A DNA stretch of 32,563 nucleotides from JAUPVO01 sp964420875 (GCA_964420875.1 CAYQUK010000007.1:1-32563), one strand, 5' to 3'. Shown: positions 8,324-17,193, counted from the stretch's first letter. Notes: generated by a model from the sequence alone, not told the origin. Program-made: numbers and translations.

Positions 8324-9415
8324 CTACTCTCCCGGTTCAGACTCCTCATCTGGATCAGCAGATCCGGCGTAAGACAGACCTCCATCCTCAAGCTGTTTGC
8401 GTATATCTTTTTCTAGAGCATCGGCAGCCTTTTTATTCTCACGGAGGAATGTGCGAGCTGCATCATATCCACGACCAATTTTCTCATCTCCGTAGCTGTA
8501 GCTAGAGCCAGACTTTGTGATGATTTTAAACTTCTCTCCGAGCGCTAGTAACTCACCCTCTTTACTGATACCTTCGTTATACATGATGTCGAACTCTGTG
8601 GTTTTGAATGGGGCAGCCACTTTGTTTTTAACAACTTTTACTTTTGTACGACTACCGACAACGTCTTCGCCTTTTTTGATCTGGGCTGTCTTTCTGATGT
8701 CTATACGAACTGAACAGTAGAACTTGAGAGCCTTGCCTCCTGGAGTTGTCTCTGGATTACCAAACATAACGCCGATCTGCATACGTATCTGATTGATGAA
8801 AATGATAACTGTTTTCGACTTGCTAGCAATAGCAGTCAACTTGCGTAGTGCCTGACTCATTAGGCGGGCCTGCTTTCCAACGTGATGAGCACCCATGTCA
8901 CCCTCTATCTCGTCGCGAGGAGTGAGAGCTGCTACCGAGTCGATGACTAGTACATCAACTTTTCCACTACGAACTATAGACTCTGCTATCTCGAGAGCTT
9001 GCTCACCGTTATCTGGTTGAGAGATAAGTAGCTCGTTAATGTTAACTCCTAATTTCTTTGCATACTCTGGGTCCATCGCATGCTCAGCGTCAATGAATGC
9101 ACACAGTCCTCCTTGTTTCTGTGCCTCAGCGATAACATGCAGGGTGAGGGTTGTTTTTCCAGATGACTCAGGTCCGTAAATTTCAACGATACGTCCACGA
9201 GGCAGACCCCCAACGCCGAGGGCGTAGTCTAGTCCGATAGATCCAGTAGGGACTACAGCGATATCAACTTTTGGTTGATCACCGAGCTTCATCATTGCGC
9301 CTTCACCAAATTTATCTTGTATAGTTTTTAATAATGCATCCACTGATGTACCGCTTTTTTGCTCAGCGTCACCAACTGTCTTTTTTTCTTTTACCACTTT
9401 CTTTTTTAATGCCAT
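8324..9415 (-). CDS. recA: Recombinase RecA
   Basis: RecA forms filaments on single-stranded DNA for strand exchange and triggers the SOS response where that exists. The 363-residue protein has Walker A GPESSGKTT (81-89), the FIDAEHAMDPEYA segment, Walker B DVLVIDSVAAL, loop 1 EGDMGAHHVGKQAR and loop 2 FINQIRMQIGVMFGNPETT with GGKALKFY. The N-terminus is Lys-rich and the C-terminus strongly acidic (ADPDEESEPGE), as in other RecA proteins. It lies five bases after the small anchored protein gene and is probably the last gene of the ftsK transcript. No LexA-type operator was recognised. Confidence 0.98.
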   Translation of the reverse strand: MALKKKVVKEKKTVGDAEQKSGTSVDALLKTIQDKFGEGAMMKLGDQPKVDIAVVPTGSIGLDYALGVGGLPRGRIVEIYGPESSGKTTLTLHVIAEAQKQGGLCAFIDAEHAMDPEYAKKLGVNINELLISQPDNGEQALEIAESIVRSGKVDVLVIDSVAALTPRDEIEGDMGAHHVGKQARLMSQALRKLTAIASKSKTVIIFINQIRMQIGVMFGNPETTPGGKALKFYCSVRIDIRKTAQIKKGEDVVGSRTKVKVVKNKVAAPFKTTEFDIMYNEGISKEGELLALGEKFKIITKSGSSYSYGDEKIGRGYDAARTFLRENKKAADALEKDIRKQLEDGGLSYAGSADPDEESEPGE

Positions 9416-9420
9416 GTATT

Positions 9421-9759
9421 TTATTCTTTTGGTGTAACCAATAATTGTTTGTTAACTGTGCGGCCCCATGAGTCTGTCGCCGATATATTGAGTATAGTAT
9501 AAGGATAAACAAAGACAAAATTCTGCCTAAAATTACCCTCCTGATCTATCAATATTTGTCTGTCTTCTATTTTTACCTCCTTTGCACGCTTGACTATTCC
9601 TATCATTTCAAAGGTGGAGGTGGACACGGCCTCACCATATTTTGGGCTTATTATCTCTATTGTTGGGCCACGAAGTATGGGGTAAAGCCTAAACAACGAG
9701 TAACAGATAATAATCACAGAAAGTGAGAACAATATATAGTTTTTGATTTTTTTATTCAT
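9421..9759 (-). CDS. Small membrane-anchored protein with Ig-like beta domain
   Basis: The 112-residue protein has a Lys-rich start, one membrane helix at about residues 7-28 (ILFSLSVIIICYSLFRLYPI), and a beta domain facing outside. The pattern PTIEIISPKYGEAVSTS...GIVKRAKEVKIEDRQI...DQEGNFRQNF...NISATDSWGRT resembles glucodextranase B-like or bacterial Ig-like domains. The gene overlaps the ftsK stop by eight bases, so translation is likely coupled. A structural role in the envelope is a guess. Confidence 0.75.
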   Translation of the reverse strand: MNKKIKNYILFSLSVIIICYSLFRLYPILRGPTIEIISPKYGEAVSTSTFEMIGIVKRAKEVKIEDRQILIDQEGNFRQNFVFVYPYTILNISATDSWGRTVNKQLLVTPKE

Positions 9760-11983
9760 CTATATCTTGACTCGCAGGGTCTGCTTTTACTAGGACTTCA
9801 CGTTTGTTATTTTGCAGACTGCTAACAACTCCAAATCTTTCCATCATCATGATGAATTTGTTGGCCTTTGGATATCCCCAACCATAACGGCTCTGTAGGG
9901 CAGAGGCTGATGCGCGGCCAGTAGAGGTGACATAGTCCTTTGCTTTTGTGTATTCGACATCGTCATTTGGCTCACTCTCGTCATCCTCATCATCTAGGTC
10001 ACTCGATGCCACAGCTCCTCCTGGAGCCATTGAGGCTTTTGATATATCTATGTGTTCGAGTTCATATCCATGGTATGCGCTCTTTACATAGTCGATAACA
10101 GCACGCACTTCTTCTGATGATACAAATGGTGCCTGTATACGAGTAGGGCGAGAATGATTTGGGTCTAGATATAACATATCTCCGTTACCGAGGAGGTCCT
10201 CAGCACCAATCTGATCGATTATGGTACGCGAGTCTATTGATGATGAAGTCTTTAGAGCTATACGAGCGGTGATGTTTGCCTTGATAGTTCCCGTTATCAC
10301 TTTTACATCTGGACGCTGAGTTGCGAGTATGAGATGCACACCAGCAGCACGACCTTTTTGAGTTAGGGATGTGATGGCGACTGTTATCTCTTTTGGATAA
10401 CTGAGCATAAAGTCATTGAACTCATCGAAAACAATAACAACGTATGGCAATATTTCTGGCAACTCAACATTTTTGTTTTTCTTTGCTTTTTCAATAGCTG
10501 GGGCAACTATCTTTTTGTTATAGTCTGCCAAGTTTTGTATACCACTGTATTCGTCTGCAAAATATGTATAACGTCTTTCCATTTCTCCGATCGCCCAATT
10601 GAGACATTTGATAGCATTTTTAGCGTCAGTAATGACTGGGGTTCCAAGATGAGGCAAGTTTTTGTACATTGTAAACTCGACACGTTTTGGATCTATGATC
10701 ATCAACTTGAGATCTGACGGTGAGTTCTTGTAAAGCAGTGACATTATCAAGTTCTGAACTGTTACTGATTTACCACTGCGTGTGGCTCCGGCAATGAGTA
10801 GATGCGGCATAGTCTCGATGTTTCCATATATTGGATTACCGATGATGTCCTTTCCTATTGCTACTGTTAGGTTTCCACTCTCTTGGAATTTCGGATGCTC
10901 TATCATGTTACGCAGTCCGAGCATTTGTTTCTTTTCATTTGGTATCTCGACTCCAACAAACGGACGCCCTGGTATAGGGGCCTCGATATGCATATTTGTA
11001 GCAGACAATGCCATTTGTAAATTATCCTTGAGGCCCAGTATGCGTTTTACATTTACCCCTTGAGCTGGTTTTAATGTGAACTGTGTCACCGTCGGTCCAA
11101 CTGTAACACTTCCCATCTCAACAGGGATGTTGAATGTATCGAGGGTTGCCTTGATGGACTTCATTTTTGATACAGTGTCTCCAGCGCCTGGTTTACCACT
11201 GTCACCAGTCAGGAGGTCCACAGGCGGCATGATGAATGATGTATTGATTCTGAACGCTGGCTTTGCCGCCTCTACTTTCACTTTTTGTTTAGGTTCGTCT
11301 AATTCTTCATCCTCTTCCTCTTCGCCTCCTAGTAACTCATCATGCAAAGTTTTCTTGTTCGGTGTTTCGTCCTCTGCTGCTATCTCTGTTATCTCTATGT
11401 CGTCGATAGTAACTGTCTCATGTTTGGTTGCGAACATATTTTTAATGCGAGACAAAAATGAGACCTTGTTCTCATTTTCTATTTCTTCGCTCTCATCTTC
11501 CTCATTCTCATCAGAATCTTTTTTAAACATGTTCGGCATCTCAAACATGTGACGTCTCTCGAACACTATCATGTATGACACATATGATATGAGTAGTAGA
11601 GAGATGACGGCTGGTGCGGTACCAACAAGTTTTTCAACATAAGCAAACACCAATACGCCCAGATTGCCCGAGAGAGTGCTGGATACAAATGATAGTATGC
11701 CTACAAATGAAATCAAAAAAAGTATAGTGCCAAGAGTTGAGGCTATGGAGAGTCTCGGGAATCTTTCTGTCCAAAGCAGATAGGCAGCAAAGAATAAAAC
11801 AACAGGAGATAGATAGGTCAGCACACCAATAGTGGCAAATAGTCCTCGGAATAAAAAGGCCCCCGCTTCTCCACCAGAACCAAAACTAGCAAAACCAATA
11901 ATTACTCCAACAATAGATAGCAGTATCGCCATGACAGACAACGTCAACTCTTGGCGTTGCTTTATTTGTTTCTTTGTTCTCAT
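9752..11983 (-). CDS. ftsK: DNA translocase FtsK/SpoIIIE
   Basis: FtsK pumps chromosomal DNA through the closing septum. The protein has four N-terminal membrane helices, an acidic linker, a Walker A GATRSGKS near residue 400, a Walker B VIVFDEF near 520, a QRPDVKVITG segment, and a C-terminal winged helix (gamma domain) that reads polar DNA motifs. I place the start at the ATG at 11983 (MRTKKQIKQRQ, 743 aa) because a TGC-TAAAAT box lies seven bases upstream. An upstream in-frame ATG at 12058 would add 25 hydrophobic residues before the basic start and is less likely. It heads the unit ftsK, small anchored protein, recA. Confidence 0.95.
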   Translation of the reverse strand: MRTKKQIKQRQELTLSVMAILLSIVGVIIGFASFGSGGEAGAFLFRGLFATIGVLTYLSPVVLFFAAYLLWTERFPRLSIASTLGTILFLISFVGILSFVSSTLSGNLGVLVFAYVEKLVGTAPAVISLLLISYVSYMIVFERRHMFEMPNMFKKDSDENEEDESEEIENENKVSFLSRIKNMFATKHETVTIDDIEITEIAAEDETPNKKTLHDELLGGEEEEDEELDEPKQKVKVEAAKPAFRINTSFIMPPVDLLTGDSGKPGAGDTVSKMKSIKATLDTFNIPVEMGSVTVGPTVTQFTLKPAQGVNVKRILGLKDNLQMALSATNMHIEAPIPGRPFVGVEIPNEKKQMLGLRNMIEHPKFQESGNLTVAIGKDIIGNPIYGNIETMPHLLIAGATRSGKSVTVQNLIMSLLYKNSPSDLKLMIIDPKRVEFTMYKNLPHLGTPVITDAKNAIKCLNWAIGEMERRYTYFADEYSGIQNLADYNKKIVAPAIEKAKKNKNVELPEILPYVVIVFDEFNDFMLSYPKEITVAITSLTQKGRAAGVHLILATQRPDVKVITGTIKANITARIALKTSSSIDSRTIIDQIGAEDLLGNGDMLYLDPNHSRPTRIQAPFVSSEEVRAVIDYVKSAYHGYELEHIDISKASMAPGGAVASSDLDDEDDESEPNDDVEYTKAKDYVTSTGRASASALQSRYGWGYPKANKFIMMMERFGVVSSLQNNKREVLVKADPASQDIDE

Positions 11984-11990
11984 AGGGAAT

Positions 11991-11999
11991 ATTTTAGCA
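11991..11999 (-). promoter_or_regulatory. Extended -10 promoter of the ftsK unit
   Basis: TGC-TAAAAT on the minus strand ends seven bases before the ATG at 11983, so the transcript would be leaderless. No convincing -35 is seen. Confidence 0.55.
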
Positions 12000-12078
12000 C
12001 GGGTTTTTAAAAGACACACAAAAATACATGCAAAATATAGGATTTTTGAAAAGGACATAAGTATATTTCCAAGTGTCC

Positions 12079-12109
12079 TTTATAAAAGACGGGCAGATTT
12101 ATAAAAGAC
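12079..12109. repeat. 12-bp direct repeat in the ftsK/HTH intergenic region
   Basis: TTTATAAAAGAC occurs at 12079-12090 and again at 12098-12109, 19 bp apart, between two divergent genes. The first copy lies within an imperfect dyad, GTCCTTTATAAAAGAC. It may be a regulator-binding site. Confidence 0.45.
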
Positions 12110-12124
12110 TTTTAATAGGACAAA

Positions 12125-12160
12125 TGTCAATTTGACAGGAGTGTTTAAATAAGTGAGAAT
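12125..12160 (+). promoter_or_regulatory. Promoter with a dyad over the -35, upstream of the HTH gene
   Basis: TTGACA (12132-12137), a 17-bp spacer and GAGAAT (12155-12160) are followed by six bases and the ATG at 12167, so this is leaderless. The -35 is the right arm of a perfect dyad TGTCAA-T-TTGACA (12125-12137), a possible operator. Confidence 0.65.
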
Positions 12161-12166
12161 GCCAGC

Positions 12167-12871
12167 ATGTTATCAGTTTTGAATACTAATACAGACACGC
12201 AGAATGTTTTTGTTTTGGACGCTGTCCGTTTGGACAAAGTTGTGAAGGCTCTACTGTTTGTTTCTCATCATATAAGACAAACAGGAGACACGGAGTTAGC
12301 AAATAGGATAGATAATGGGGCCTATGAAGTACTGTTATCAGCTTACAAAGATAAAACGTCTTTCGATCACATATCTAATTATATTTATTCTTTGCTTTCA
12401 GTCTCTGTATCAAAACAATATATGTCAGAGAATGTTGTAGGAACATTCAGATCCGGCATGCAGGCGGTGTATTCTAAGAGACAATCATATACGACAGAAG
12501 AGTCACAAATAAAAGACATTATAGGCGAAGAGTCCTCAGAGACACACACCTACAACATCGCAAAGATAGAGACAAAAATAGACACCCCACTGCGTCACCC
12601 AGCGGTAGTATCGGGTGACAATATTAAAAAGGACAAGATGGTAAATCACAACAATGTCCGTAACGTCGCAGATGATAAAAGACAGTCTAGCCGCCGCCAA
12701 GAGATACTTAAAACTTTATCTAAGACCCCGGTTAATATAAAGGACATATCAATGCATGTTTTAGGCTGCAGTGAGAAAACTATACAACGTGAACTAAATG
12801 CCTTGGTTGATGATGGCTCAGTCGAGAGAGTGGGAGAGAAGAGGTGGAGTAAATATATCTTAAAAAGATAA
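12167..12871 (+). CDS. Hypothetical protein with C-terminal winged helix-turn-helix
   Basis: This is a 234-residue protein. The N-terminal 110 residues look helical (DKVVKALLFVSHHIRQ...NRIDNGAYEVLLSAY). A polar linker follows, and the last 60 residues form a DeoR-like winged helix: RRQEILKTLSKTPVNIKDIS, then CSEKTIQRELNALVDDGSVE and a basic wing. It probably binds DNA. The dyad over its own -35 suggests autoregulation, and the divergent ftsK promoter is close. No ligand domain is recognised. It stands alone with no clear terminator. Confidence 0.7.
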   Translation: MLSVLNTNTDTQNVFVLDAVRLDKVVKALLFVSHHIRQTGDTELANRIDNGAYEVLLSAYKDKTSFDHISNYIYSLLSVSVSKQYMSENVVGTFRSGMQAVYSKRQSYTTEESQIKDIIGEESSETHTYNIAKIETKIDTPLRHPAVVSGDNIKKDKMVNHNNVRNVADDKRQSSRRQEILKTLSKTPVNIKDISMHVLGCSEKTIQRELNALVDDGSVERVGEKRWSKYILKR

Positions 12872-13011
12872 CACTAAATTAGCCCATTTTGGTCAGATTT
12901 TGGTCCAGATTCTATTTTATTGTTTGCTTTTGTCACAAATATACATGTATGAGTGTTATACAGGTTAGCAACGCTATCCACATTTATTTATTTGTAATAT
13001 GCAAAAACATG

Positions 13012-13039
13012 TTGCAAATATTGATAAAAAGGATATAAT
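13012..13039 (+). promoter_or_regulatory. Strong promoter of the S-layer-type gene
   Basis: TTGCAA, a 16-bp spacer and a perfect TATAAT (13034-13039) lie about 240 bases before the ATG. The DNA from 12872 to 13011 is AT-rich and holds nothing else I can name. Confidence 0.8.
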
Positions 13040-13040
13040 G

Positions 13041-13282
13041 TGTTGCAAGGCGCTCCACCCTTCTTAAGTGGGGTGGCCTTCAAGCAAAATTGATCGTTGA
13101 CAAATAAATAGCGCAGAAATCTTATAAAGTTTTATTAAAAGCTTAATTTAGCCCTGTGCTAGATTTGAGCGATCAATTTTAACAAAACAAAACTGCGAGC
13201 ATTCCGACAATGTCGAGTTGTCACTAACCGCTCGCGACTGTATTACGACGGTAGTATAGTATAAACTTTAAGTACATTTTAT
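13041..13282 (+). promoter_or_regulatory. Long structured 5' leader RNA of the S-layer-type gene
   Basis: Three nested structures can be read. At the 5' end (13041-13087) TTG(C)AAGG pairs with CCTTCAA around CCACCC/GGGTGG. Then AAAATTGATCG (13086-13096) pairs with CGATCAATTTT (13170-13180), enclosing TAGCGCAG/CTGTGCTA. Finally GCGAGC pairs with GCTCGC around a CGACA/TGTCG hairpin (about 13194-13247). It matches no riboswitch or known RNA that I recognise. It may stabilise a very abundant mRNA or sense something. Confidence 0.7.
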
Positions 13283-16200
13283 ATGACTAAAGTCTCAACA
13301 CGTGTTGTGGCATTGGCCACTATGGTTGGTATCACGCTAGCTGCTGCTTCAACAGCATCAGCTGCGCTGAACCTTCCAGTCCAATCTTGTAACTATGTGT
13401 TTACAGCAAACCTTAAAGCAGGTATGCGTAACGCAGAGGTACGTAATTTACAAAAAGTTCTAAATGGTTATCCTCAGACTATGGTTGCTGCTTCAGGAGC
13501 AGGATCAGTAGGAATGGAGACTGATTACTTCGGTGCTGCTACAAAGGCCGCTGTTATCAAGTTCCAAAACCTACACATGTCAGATGTGTTAACTCCAGCT
13601 GGTCTAACAGCTGGTAACGGTAATGTATTCGCGTTAACTCGTGCAATGCTTAACCAAATCTGTAATGGATCAACAGTTCCAACTACACCTACAACACCAA
13701 CAACAAGTGGTAATGTATCTGTAATGCTTTCAGCTAACCAACCAACTAATGTATTAGTTGCTGGTCAAGCTACAGCTAGACTTGCTGACTTCTCATTCAC
13801 AGGAGTTGGTACAGTAACTAACGTTAAACTTATGCGTTCAGGAGTGTCATCTAACGATACACTTTCAAATGTATATCTATTTGATAACGGTATGCGTATC
13901 GCTGGTCCTGCTTCAGTATCTACTGACGGATCAATTAACTTTGGATCAGTTTCAGGACTATTCACAGTTAACGGTACAAAGACTCTTACAGTTCGTTCAG
14001 ACATCAAAGCTGGTGTTTCAGGACAATCAGTTGGAGTTACTCTAGTTGGTTACACTGTTATGGGTTCATCAATGGCAACTACAATGGTAATGGGAACTCA
14101 ACTTCCTGTTGCTAACGTAACATTGCTAGCTGCTGATTTCCCTACAGGAAACACAACTTCTCCAGCTGCTGCATCAATCAACGCTGGAACAATGAATCAA
14201 AATGTTTGGTCACGTTCATTGAACGTTTCAACTCGTATTGGTAAGTTACACGGTCTAACTCTAAAGATGGTTGGATCTGCTCCAGTTAACGCTGTTGCAA
14301 ATGTTAAACTATTCGTTGATGGTACTCAGGTATCAACAGGAATGGTTGACGCTTCTGGATACGTTAGTTTCTCTCTAGCTTCATCTCCACTATCACTTAC
14401 AACAGGTTCACACCTAATGGAAGTTCGTGCTGATGTAGTAGGTGGTGCTAACCGTAACTTCTACATGGTTATGGAGCAAGCTTCAGACATCATGATCGAG
14501 GACTCTCAAGTTGCTGGTGCTTTCGTAACAGTAACTACAAACAGTGGTTCAAATGCTGTTAATCTAGTTGGTGGTACAGTAACAATCCAAACAGGATCAC
14601 TTACAATCACTCAAGACACAACATTCAGCAACTCTATCAAGCTAGTAGGAGGTTCATCAAATGTTAAAATGGCTGCTTACAAGTTCACATCATACGGTGA
14701 GGACGTTAAAGTAACATCATTAACATTTAATCCAGTATTCTCTGGAATGTCACCTGCTAACAACAACCTTTCTAACGTTGGTCTATATGTAAACGGAGGA
14801 CAAGTTAACAGCAATCAAACAGCTGTAAACGGTACACCGTTAGTATTCAACAACCTAGGAACAAACCTATTGATCCCTTCAGGATCTACTGTAGTAGTTG
14901 AGATTCGTGGAGATGTAATGTCTTCTACAAGTACAGCTTATACAGCAGGTACAGTTACATTTAACTTGGCAGCTGGATCTTCAAATGCACAAGGTATTAC
15001 TTCAAGTAACCTAGCATCTACAGCTTCTGCTTCAGGTCAATCATTAACTATCGCTTCTACAAATGTAACATTTGCATCAGCAGTAGGATTTGGTGCTTCT
15101 ACAAAAGCTCCTAATCAAGCTAACGTTAAGATCGGTTCATTCTCATTCGTAACCGGATCAGCAGAAGGAGCTAACATCACTAACGTTGCAGTTGACCTTA
15201 CAGGTTCAACTCTAGTAACTAACAACCAACTAACTAACCTAACAGTTAAAGATGGTTCTACAGTTATTGGAAATATCGTTGGTAATCCTATCAACGGTGT
15301 TAACCAGTTCTCAGCTAACCTTTCTGTTCCTATGAATACTACAAAGACACTTGATGTTTATGGAGATCTAGGATCAAATGCTTCTACATACACTGTTGCC
15401 CCTGCAATGCAAGTAACATACCGTGGAGCAACATCAAACCTTTCTTCTAACACAGCATCAGTTGCTGGAGTTACAACAACAGGTGGTGTAGGTACAATTA
15501 TCGCTGGTGGAGTTACATTTGTTCCTGGTTCTTCACCAGTTGGACAATATGTAATTGCTGGAACACAAAATCTAGCAATTGGTAACTTTAACATCAAAGC
15601 TAACACAGGTATCGGTTCAACTGTTCGTGATATTACAGTTACTGTTCCAGCTAACACAATTTCTGGAGTTACAGTAAATGGTAAATACCAACAAGTTACT
15701 GGTACTACTGCAGTAGTAACAGATGTTAATATCGTTGTTCCTGGAGATAATTCAGGTATCAATGTACCAATGACAGTTAACCTTATCTGTGCAACAACAG
15801 GTGTGGGTGCTGGATGTACAGGTTCATCAACAGCAGTTGTTACAGCTCAAATCTCAAGTTTGAATTATGACAACGGTACTGGATCAGTTACAACAATCTC
15901 TCCTACAGCTATCACAGCTACACATGTTCTAGTTGCCTCAAAACCAACTCTAACAGTGAACTCTATGACTTCAACAGGATTTGGTAACGGTACTCTACAA
16001 ATTGGTACACTTACTATTTCTGCTGACGCTGCCGGAGATATTGAACTAAAACAAATTCCAGTTAACACAACAGTTGCTGGAGCTGGAGCAATCACAGCTA
16101 GTTCAGTTGAACTACGTGATTCATCAGGTACTGCTATCATCACTAATACAACAGGTGTTAATGGTGGAGCGCAAAACATTGTATTCTCAACACCTCGTAC

Positions 16201-16402
16201 TATCACAAAAGGTACATCTGAGACATTCACTGTTTACGCAACATACACAGGTGTAACAGGTGCTGCTGGAACACAATCAACAACATTCCAACTTGGAGCT
16301 AAAGCTAACTTCCTATGGAACGACGTTGCTGGTGGTACATCAAACAACACTGGTACATCAATCTACGGCTATCCTACAACTTCACAAACAAAGACTAACT
16401 AG
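13283..16402 (+). CDS. Probable S-layer / major surface protein with N-terminal peptidoglycan-binding domain
   Basis: The 1039-residue protein starts with a signal peptide (basic MTKVSTR, hydrophobic core, cleavage after about ASA27). Residues 35-130 look like a peptidoglycan-binding domain: KAGMRNAEVRNLQKVLNG, DYFGAATKAAVIKFQ, then a Cys near its end. A Pro/Thr linker (TTPTTPTT) leads into about six beta-sandwich repeats of 110-150 residues. These carry motifs such as NVKLFVDGTQV, LSNVGLYVNGG and KTLTVRSDIKAG. There is no C-terminal anchor, LPxTG or membrane helix, so attachment is presumably through the N-terminal domain. Codon choice is narrow, as in highly expressed genes. A strong promoter, structured leader and dedicated terminator fit a very abundant monocistronic surface protein. 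S-layer identity is inference. Confidence 0.82.
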   Translation: MTKVSTRVVALATMVGITLAAASTASAALNLPVQSCNYVFTANLKAGMRNAEVRNLQKVLNGYPQTMVAASGAGSVGMETDYFGAATKAAVIKFQNLHMSDVLTPAGLTAGNGNVFALTRAMLNQICNGSTVPTTPTTPTTSGNVSVMLSANQPTNVLVAGQATARLADFSFTGVGTVTNVKLMRSGVSSNDTLSNVYLFDNGMRIAGPASVSTDGSINFGSVSGLFTVNGTKTLTVRSDIKAGVSGQSVGVTLVGYTVMGSSMATTMVMGTQLPVANVTLLAADFPTGNTTSPAAASINAGTMNQNVWSRSLNVSTRIGKLHGLTLKMVGSAPVNAVANVKLFVDGTQVSTGMVDASGYVSFSLASSPLSLTTGSHLMEVRADVVGGANRNFYMVMEQASDIMIEDSQVAGAFVTVTTNSGSNAVNLVGGTVTIQTGSLTITQDTTFSNSIKLVGGSSNVKMAAYKFTSYGEDVKVTSLTFNPVFSGMSPANNNLSNVGLYVNGGQVNSNQTAVNGTPLVFNNLGTNLLIPSGSTVVVEIRGDVMSSTSTAYTAGTVTFNLAAGSSNAQGITSSNLASTASASGQSLTIASTNVTFASAVGFGASTKAPNQANVKIGSFSFVTGSAEGANITNVAVDLTGSTLVTNNQLTNLTVKDGSTVIGNIVGNPINGVNQFSANLSVPMNTTKTLDVYGDLGSNASTYTVAPAMQVTYRGATSNLSSNTASVAGVTTTGGVGTIIAGGVTFVPGSSPVGQYVIAGTQNLAIGNFNIKANTGIGSTVRDITVTVPANTISGVTVNGKYQQVTGTTAVVTDVNIVVPGDNSGINVPMTVNLICATTGVGAGCTGSSTAVVTAQISSLNYDNGTGSVTTISPTAITATHVLVASKPTLTVNSMTSTGFGNGTLQIGTLTISADAAGDIELKQIPVNTTVAGAGAITASSVELRDSSGTAIITNTTGVNGGAQNIVFSTPRTITKGTSETFTVYATYTGVTGAAGTQSTTFQLGAKANFLWNDVAGGTSNNTGTSIYGYPTTSQTKTN

Positions 16403-16493
16403 TTCTGCGCTAGCCTAACTTATACGTAAAAATATAACTTAGGTAAACTCTCTAGTAATTCAAGTTCGTGATTTGACAGGAAACTGTTAGATA

Positions 16494-16525
16494 AACAAAA
16501 CCCCGCCGCAAGGCGGGGTTTTGTT
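16494..16525 (+). terminator. Terminator after the S-layer-type gene
   Basis: A 14-bp stem, AACAAAACCCCGCC with GGCGGGGTTTTGTT, is closed by a GCAA tetraloop and followed by a T-rich tail. The rplJ promoter begins five bases after it. Confidence 0.95.
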
Positions 16526-16529
16526 GTGT

Positions 16530-16557
16530 TTGATAATACGGAAAAATGTGTTATTAT
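16530..16557 (+). promoter_or_regulatory. Promoter of the rplJ-rplL operon
   Basis: TTGATA, a 16-bp spacer and TATTAT lie directly after the preceding terminator and before the L10 leader. Confidence 0.75.
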
Positions 16558-16562
16558 ATGAC

Positions 16563-16672
16563 TCATACACCAAAGAAGGGGGAGTAATGCAGTAAAATGC
16601 TTTACATAATACCTCCGGAGGCAATGCGACGAGTCAGTTTGGTGTACGTCGCAATTATCATTTAGTATCATT
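16563..16672 (+). promoter_or_regulatory. Ribosomal protein L10 leader
   Basis: TACACCAAA (16566-16574) pairs perfectly with TTTGGTGTA (16638-16646) to close a multi-branched RNA. Inside are GTAAA-ATGC-TTTAC (16592-16605) and CCTCCGGAGG (16612-16621). TGCGAC (16625-16630) and GTCGCA (16648-16653) can form an alternative hairpin that breaks the closing stem. Known L10 leaders bind the L10(L12)4 complex to repress the operon. Placement and shape fit this, though I could not run a covariance model. Confidence 0.75.
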
Positions 16673-17161
16673 ATGGCATTAGCAAAATCAAAAAAAGTTG
16701 AACTAGTAGACAAATACGCTGAGGCTCTCCAAAACTCGGACAGTGCGGTGTATGTGTCATACAAAGGACTACCTGTATCAAAGCAGGATATCCTGAGAAA
16801 GAAACTTTTTGCTAATGGACTTCATTATACTGTTGTAAAGAAATCACTATGGGAAAGAGCTGTTGCTGCTGCGAAAATTGCAGGAGAGCAACCAGCTATA
16901 ACAGATGAATTGGCGATTGTTTGGGGAAAGGATTTACTATCTCCAGCTCGCGAGTCATTTGAGTTCTCAAAGGAGAATAAGGGTGTATTTACAATTTTAG
17001 GAGGTATCTGGGATGGGGAATTCAAGGATGCAAAGTCTATGATGGCTATTGCGACTATTCCACCACGTGAAGTTCTACTTTCACAAATCGCATACCTACT
17101 CAAATCTCCAATACAACGTCTTGCAATTGGTATTAACGAAGTAGCAAAGCAAAAAGCTTAG
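16673..17161 (+). CDS. rplJ: Ribosomal protein L10
   Basis: L10 forms the base of the ribosomal stalk, binding 23S rRNA by its N-terminal domain and L7/L12 dimers by its C-terminal helix. The 162-residue protein shows VYVSYKGLPVSKQDILRKKL and the conserved YTVVKKSLWERA RNA-binding segment. A C-terminal helix (LSQIAYLLKSPIQRLAIGIN) is where L12 docks. No Shine-Dalgarno precedes the ATG. It is co-transcribed with rplL and probably autoregulated through the leader. Confidence 0.96.
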   Translation: MALAKSKKVELVDKYAEALQNSDSAVYVSYKGLPVSKQDILRKKLFANGLHYTVVKKSLWERAVAAAKIAGEQPAITDELAIVWGKDLLSPARESFEFSKENKGVFTILGGIWDGEFKDAKSMMAIATIPPREVLLSQIAYLLKSPIQRLAIGINEVAKQKA

Positions 17162-17193
17162 TCGTTTCAAATTAACAAATTATATATAATTAT

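Noticed and set aside
12056..12058. Start of ftsK at 12058
   Set aside because: It would place the predicted promoter inside the gene and add a non-conserved hydrophobic stretch before the basic N-terminus.
13097..13120. TTGACA at 13098 as a second promoter of the S-layer-type gene
   Set aside because: No -10 at a suitable distance; it sits inside the long-range stem of the leader.
13041..13282. Leader as tmRNA, RNase P, 6S or SRP RNA
   Set aside because: None of the conserved cores of these RNAs is present.
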